Part shown: positions 59,520 through 64,000 of the stretch, piece by piece
How positions within the stretch are numbered: the first letter of the stretch is position 1
Layout of the letters: each line of letters begins with the position of its first letter
Origin: Przewalskia tangutica
Taxonomy: Eukaryota; Streptophyta; Magnoliopsida; Solanales; Solanaceae
Direction: 5' to 3'
NCBI GenBank assembly: GCA_029844215.1
Contig: CM056724.1
Location: 91,283,093-91,347,092, forward strand
Length of the DNA: 64,000 nt
Notes under the pieces: model-generated
Seen by the model: the letters and a program-made list of their open reading frames with translations, nothing else
Database searches by the model: none
What the model was told of the DNA's origin: nothing
Translations under genes and position numbers: made by a program

Positions 59520-61327
59520 CTATAAAATAAATGAATTCACTCCCATCTATTAAACTTTAATAGAATTATCAAATAAAATATAATATTTAGAGTGCAATTT
59601 TGACTTGTTGAGAGAGATTAGAGAGATGGTAGGAAGATTTGTGAGAAACAAGAAGTGGAAAATAAAGTAATTATAGTTGTGAAATAGGGTTATAGTATAA
59701 ATATACTAACTTAGAAGTTAAAAATAAATATTAAGGGGGTAGGTGGTTTATGGGGTGTCATGGGGCAAAAATGGTCGTTACTTGTCGTTGCCACCGACTA
59801 ATTTCTGCAAAGGGGGATGAGTTCTAGTCCCGTCCAGAGTTCGAACCCCAATACCAACATTTTTCATCCCATTTTATAAGGGAGTCGAGGCGGGGCCCTA
59901 CCTGACCCATTGGACCGCCTTAGTTTTTCCTCAGCACCATGTAACTTTTTGTTTTTTTGTCATTAGTTCACGTTACTAATTGTCCACGACCGTGTTGCAA
60001 CAATCAATTTCAAAGTTTAGACCCTCTGTATCATGTTCAACAACATCTGTGCACTTAGAAAAATATGAAAAGGTGAACATTGATGTTTGTCATGCACTCA
60101 TGTTCCTTGAACACAAAAAATAAAATGCTGCAATTGATTTTATTTTTGCAACAGTTAATTACTTGTTTTTGTGGCCTTCATTTGGATTTGCCGCCAAAAA
60201 TTTTATTCCCCTTATTATTATTGTCGTTATTATTAGCAACATTTTTTTTGTGTCAAATATTGAGATTAATAGAATGCTATCCTTATCCACAAAATGTTTC
60301 AAAAATCTTTCTATGTGATCCTTTCCGTGTGTGGACATCACATCTTTTCAACTTGTTACCAAATTAGGCTTCACGAGCACCAATTAGATGGAAACGAACA
60401 AGATCGGTGAATAATTCAGACTATAAAATAAATGAATTCACTCCCATCTATTAAACTTTAATAGAATTATCTAATAAAATACAATATTTAGTGTGCAATT
60501 TTGACTTGTAGAGAGATATTAGAGAGATGGTAGGAAGATTTGTGAGAAACAAGAAGTGGAAAATAAAGTAATTATAGTTGAGAAAAAGGGTTAAAGTATA
60601 AATATACTAACTAGAAGTTAAAAATAAATATTAAGGGGGTAGGGGGTTTATGGGGTGTCAGGGGGCAAAAATGGTTGTTACTTGCTGTTGTCACCGACTA
60701 ATTTCTGCAAAGGGGCATGAGTTCTAGTCCCGTCCAGAGTTCGAACCCCAATACCGACATTTTTCATCCCATTTTTTAAGGGAGTCGAGGTGGGGGCCTA
60801 CCCGACCCATTGGGCCGCCTTAGTTTTTCCTCAGCACCATCAACAAGCAGGTAACTTTTTGTTTTTTGTCAGTAGTTCGTGTTACTAATTGTCCAAGACC
60901 GTGTTGCAACAATCAATTTCAAAGTTTAGACTCTCTGTATCATGTTCAACAACATATGTGCCATTAGAAAAAGATGAAAAGGTGAACATTGATTTTGTCA
61001 TGCACTCATGTTCCTTGAACACAAAAAATAAAATGCTGCAATTGATTTTATTTTTGCAACGATTAATTACTTGTTTTGTGGCCTTCATTTGGATTTGCCG
61101 CCAAAAATTTTGATCCCCTTATTATTAATGTCGTTATTATTAGCAACGCTATTTTTTTTGTCAAATATTGAGATTAATTGAATGATATCCTTATCCTCAT
61201 AATGTTTCACAAATCTTTCTATGTGATCCTTTCCGTGGTGGACATCACATCTTTGCAACTTGTTAGCAAATTAGGCTTCACGAGCACCAATTAGATGGAA
61301 ACGAACAAGATCGGTGAATAATTCAGA
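59520..61327 (+). repeat. Two S-class monomers, one matching the window start
   Basis: Monomer 59520 is the local S type. Monomer 60421 is nearly identical to the first monomer of the window (1-908). It shares TTATCTAATAAAAT, AACTAGAAG, the full G-quadruplex motif and TCAGTAGTTC, although they lie 60 kb apart. Confidence 0.88.
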
Positions 61328-64000
61328 CTATAAAATAAATGAATTCACACCCATTTATTAAACTTTAATAGAATTATCAAATAAAATATAATATTTAGTG
61401 TGCAATTTAGACTTGTAGAGAGAGATTAGAGATGATAGAAAGATTTGTGAGAAACAAGAAGTGGAAAATAAAGTAATTATAGTTGAGAAATAGGTTTATA
61501 GTATAAATATACTAACTTAGAAGTTAAAAATAAATATTAAGGGGGTAGGTGGTTTATAGGATGTCGGGGGCAAAATGGCCATTACTTGTCATTGCCAACG
61601 ACTAATTTCTCGCAAAGGGGATGAGTTCTAGTCCCGTCGAGTTCGAACCCCAATACCAACATTTTTCATCCAATTTTATATGGAGTCGAGGCGGGCCTAC
61701 GACCCATTGACCGCCTTAGTTTTTCCTCAAGACCATCAACAAGCGGGTAACTTTATGTTTTTGTCATTAGTTCATGTTACTAATTGTCCAAAACCGTGTT
61801 GCAACAATCAATTTCAAAGTTTTGACCCTCTGTATCATGTTCAACAACATCTGTGCACTTAGAAAATTATGAAAAGGTGAACATTGATGTTTGTCATGCA
61901 CTCATGTTCCTTGAACACAAAAAATAAAATGTTGCAATTGATTTTATTTTTGCACCAGTTAATTACTTGTTTTTGTGGCCTTCATTTGGATTTGCCGTAA
62001 ATTTTAATCCCTTATTATTAATGTCGTTATTATTAGCAACTTTTTTTTTTGTGTCAAATATTGAGATTAATTAAATGATATCCTTATCCTCAAAATGTTT
62101 CACAAATCTTTCTATGTGATCTTTTCCGTGGGTGGACATCACATTTTGCAACTTGTTACCAAATTAGGCTTCACGAGCACCAATTAGATGGAAACGAACA
62201 AGATCGGTGAATAATTCAAACTATAAAATAAATGAATTCACACCCATTTTTTAAACTTTAATAGAATTATCAAATAAAATACAATATTTAGTGTGCAATT
62301 TAGACTTGTAGAGAAAGATTAGAGAGATGGTAGGAAGATTTGTGAGAAATATGAATAGGAAAATAAAGTAATTATAGTTGAGAAATAGGTTTAAAGAGTG
62401 AATATACTAAATTAGAAGTTAAAAATAAATATTAAGGGGTAGGGGTTTATAGGATGTCGCTCGGCAAAATGGCCATTACTAGTCGTTGCCAGTCATTGTT
62501 TCAACGACTAATTTCTCGCAAAGGGTGATGAGTTCTAGTCCCGTCCCGAGTTCAAACCCAAATACCGACATTTTTCATCCAATTTTTTTGAGCGGATCGG
62601 CGGGGCCTGACCCACCATTGCATCGCCTTAGTTGTTCCTTAGCACCATCAACAAGCAGGTAACATTATGTTTTTTGTCATTAGTTCATGTTACTAATTGT
62701 CCAAAAACGTGTTGCAATAATCAATTTCAAAGTTTAGACCCTCTGTATCATGTTCAACATCATCTGTGCACTTAGAAAAATATGAAAAGGTGAACATTGA
62801 TGTTTTTCATGCACTCATGTTCCTTGAACACAAAAAATAAAATGTTGCGATTGATTTTATTTTTGCAAAAGTTAATTACTTGTTTTTGTGGCCTTCATTT
62901 GGATTTGCCGCCAAAAATTTTGATCCTTATTATTAATGTCGTTATTATTAGCAACATTTTTGTGTGTCAAATATTGAGATTAATTGAATGATATCCTTAT
63001 ACTCAAAATGTTTCAAAATCTTTCAATGTGATCCTTTCCGTGTGTGGACATCACATCTTTGCAACTTGTTACCAAATTAGGCTTCACGAGCACCAATTAG
63101 ATGGAAACAAACATGATCGGTGAATAATTCGGACTATAAAATAGATGAATTCACTCCATCTATTAAACTTTAATAGAATTATCAAATAAAATACAATATT
63201 TAGTGTGCAATTTAGACTTGTAGAGAGAGATTAGAGAGATGATAGGAAGATTTGTGAGAAACAAGAAGTGTAAAATATAGTAATTATAGTTGAGAAATAG
63301 GGTTAAAGTATAAATATACTAACTTAGAAGTTAAAAATAAATATTAAGGGGGTAGGTGGTTTATAGGATGTCGGGCAAAATGGTCATTACTTGTCGCCAC
63401 CGACTAATTTCTGCAAAGGGGGATGAGTTCTAGTCCCGTCCAGAGTTCGAACCCCACTACCGACATTTTTCATCCTATTTTATAAGCGGAGTCGTAGGCG
63501 GGGCCTACGACCCATTGGACCGCCTTAGTTTTTCCTCAAGACCATCAACAAGCGGTAACATTATGTTTTTGTCATTAGTTCATGTTACTAATTGTCCAAA
63601 ACCGTGTTGCAACAATCAATTTCAAAGTTTAGACCCTCGTATCATGTTCAACAACATCCGCACTTAGAAAAATATGAAAAGGTGAACATTGATGTTTGTC
63701 ATGCACTCATGTTCCTTGAACACAAAAATAAAATGCTGCAATTGATTTTATTTTTGCACCATTTAATTTCTTGTTTTGTGGCCTTCATTTGGATTTGCCG
63801 TAAATTTTAATCCCCTTATTATTAATGTCGTTATTATTAGCAACATTTTTTTGTCAAATATTGAGATTAATTAAATGATATCCTTATCCTCAAAATGTTT
63901 CACAAATCTTTCTATGTGATCTTTTCCGTGGGTGGACATCACATTTTGCAACTTGTTACCAAATTAGGCTTCACGAGCACCAATTAGATGGAAACGAACA
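61328..64000 (+). repeat. Three L/S mosaic monomers at the right edge
   Basis: Monomers 61328, 62221 and 63134 mix class markers. 61328 and 63134 have the L-type GGTTTATAGGATGTCG, but no 31-bp L segment. 62221 has L flanks with only about half of the 31-bp segment left. They are more diverged from the rest than neighbouring monomers are from each other. They may lie towards an array edge or preserve intermediate forms. Confidence 0.75.

Larger units (their letters stand above)
17339..64000 (+). repeat. Long-monomer satellite array, right block (51 monomers)
   Basis: Fifty-one further monomers run in the same orientation and phase to the window end. Starts are 17342, 18284, 19226, 20165, 21109, 21989, 22929, 23874, 24784, 25730, 26611, 27553, 28497, 29389, 30335, 31243, 32116, 33049, 33946, 34890, 35776, 36697, 37582, 38502, 39395, 40330, 41228, 42166, 43064, 43966, 44865, 45755, 46683, 47593, 48524, 49430, 50341, 51250, 52192, 53098, 54000, 54935, 55846, 56780, 57685, 58628, 59520, 60421, 61328, 62221 and 63134. 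The last is cut by the window edge close to its own end. No solo LTR, inverted monomer or other insertion is visible. Short reading frames of 60-136 codons recur once per monomer because the repeat is repeated; none looks like a maintained gene. Confidence 0.97.

Overview
This window is plant nuclear heterochromatin. About 56.8 kb of the 64 kb is one head-to-tail satellite array with an unusually long monomer (about 0.90-0.94 kb). I count 62 monomers: 11 before and 51 after a single large insertion. The insertion is a Ty1-copia LTR retrotransposon (10096-17333), which carries a second, reverse-oriented polyadenylated insert (about 15199-16788). The copia element, its initiator-Met-tRNA type primer site and its domain order point to a flowering plant, probably a eudicot. 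I cannot name the species from sequence alone. I see no ordinary host gene, rRNA, tRNA or CRISPR.

Satellite layout. Every monomer is on the + strand as written. It opens with a TATAAAATAAATGAATTCA-type segment, so there is an EcoRI site near nearly every monomer start, and ends with a GATCGGTGA(G/A)TAATTCAGA-type segment. There are two classes. L (about 935-945 bp) carries a 31-bp extra segment; S (about 895-911 bp) lacks it. Their order defines different higher-order repeats: L-S-S trimers (about 2.76 kb) on the left, four L units just after the retrotransposon, a 4.6-kb S-L-L-S-L pentamer duplicated in tandem (21109-30334), then L-S dimers (about 1.83 kb) broken by short runs of S units up to 61327, and three L/S mosaic monomers at the right edge. 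Shared private deletions and substitutions show recent local duplications, unequal crossover and gene conversion.

Retrotransposon. The copia element is bounded by 370-bp LTRs differing at 4 positions and by a 5-bp AATTC target duplication taken from the satellite, so it is a young insertion into an existing array. It has a primer binding site, a leader with three roughly 125-bp imperfect repeats, one gag-pol frame with all expected domains, and a polypurine tract. The pol frame is broken just before the fourth catalytic acid of RNase H by the antisense insert. That insert has a poly(A) end, a 5' leader, a proline-rich/acidic/basic reading frame with one in-frame TGA, and a 3' UTR with two hairpins. 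It looks like a retrocopied transcript or a LINE-mobilised non-autonomous element whose protein I do not recognise.

Quality caveat. Many monomers, above all between 28800 and 50100, have short multi-base damage confined to GC-rich or CAG/CTG/CCG stretches, while the AT-rich parts stay intact. This looks more like long-read consensus error in methylated DNA than biology and should be excluded before monomer variation is interpreted.
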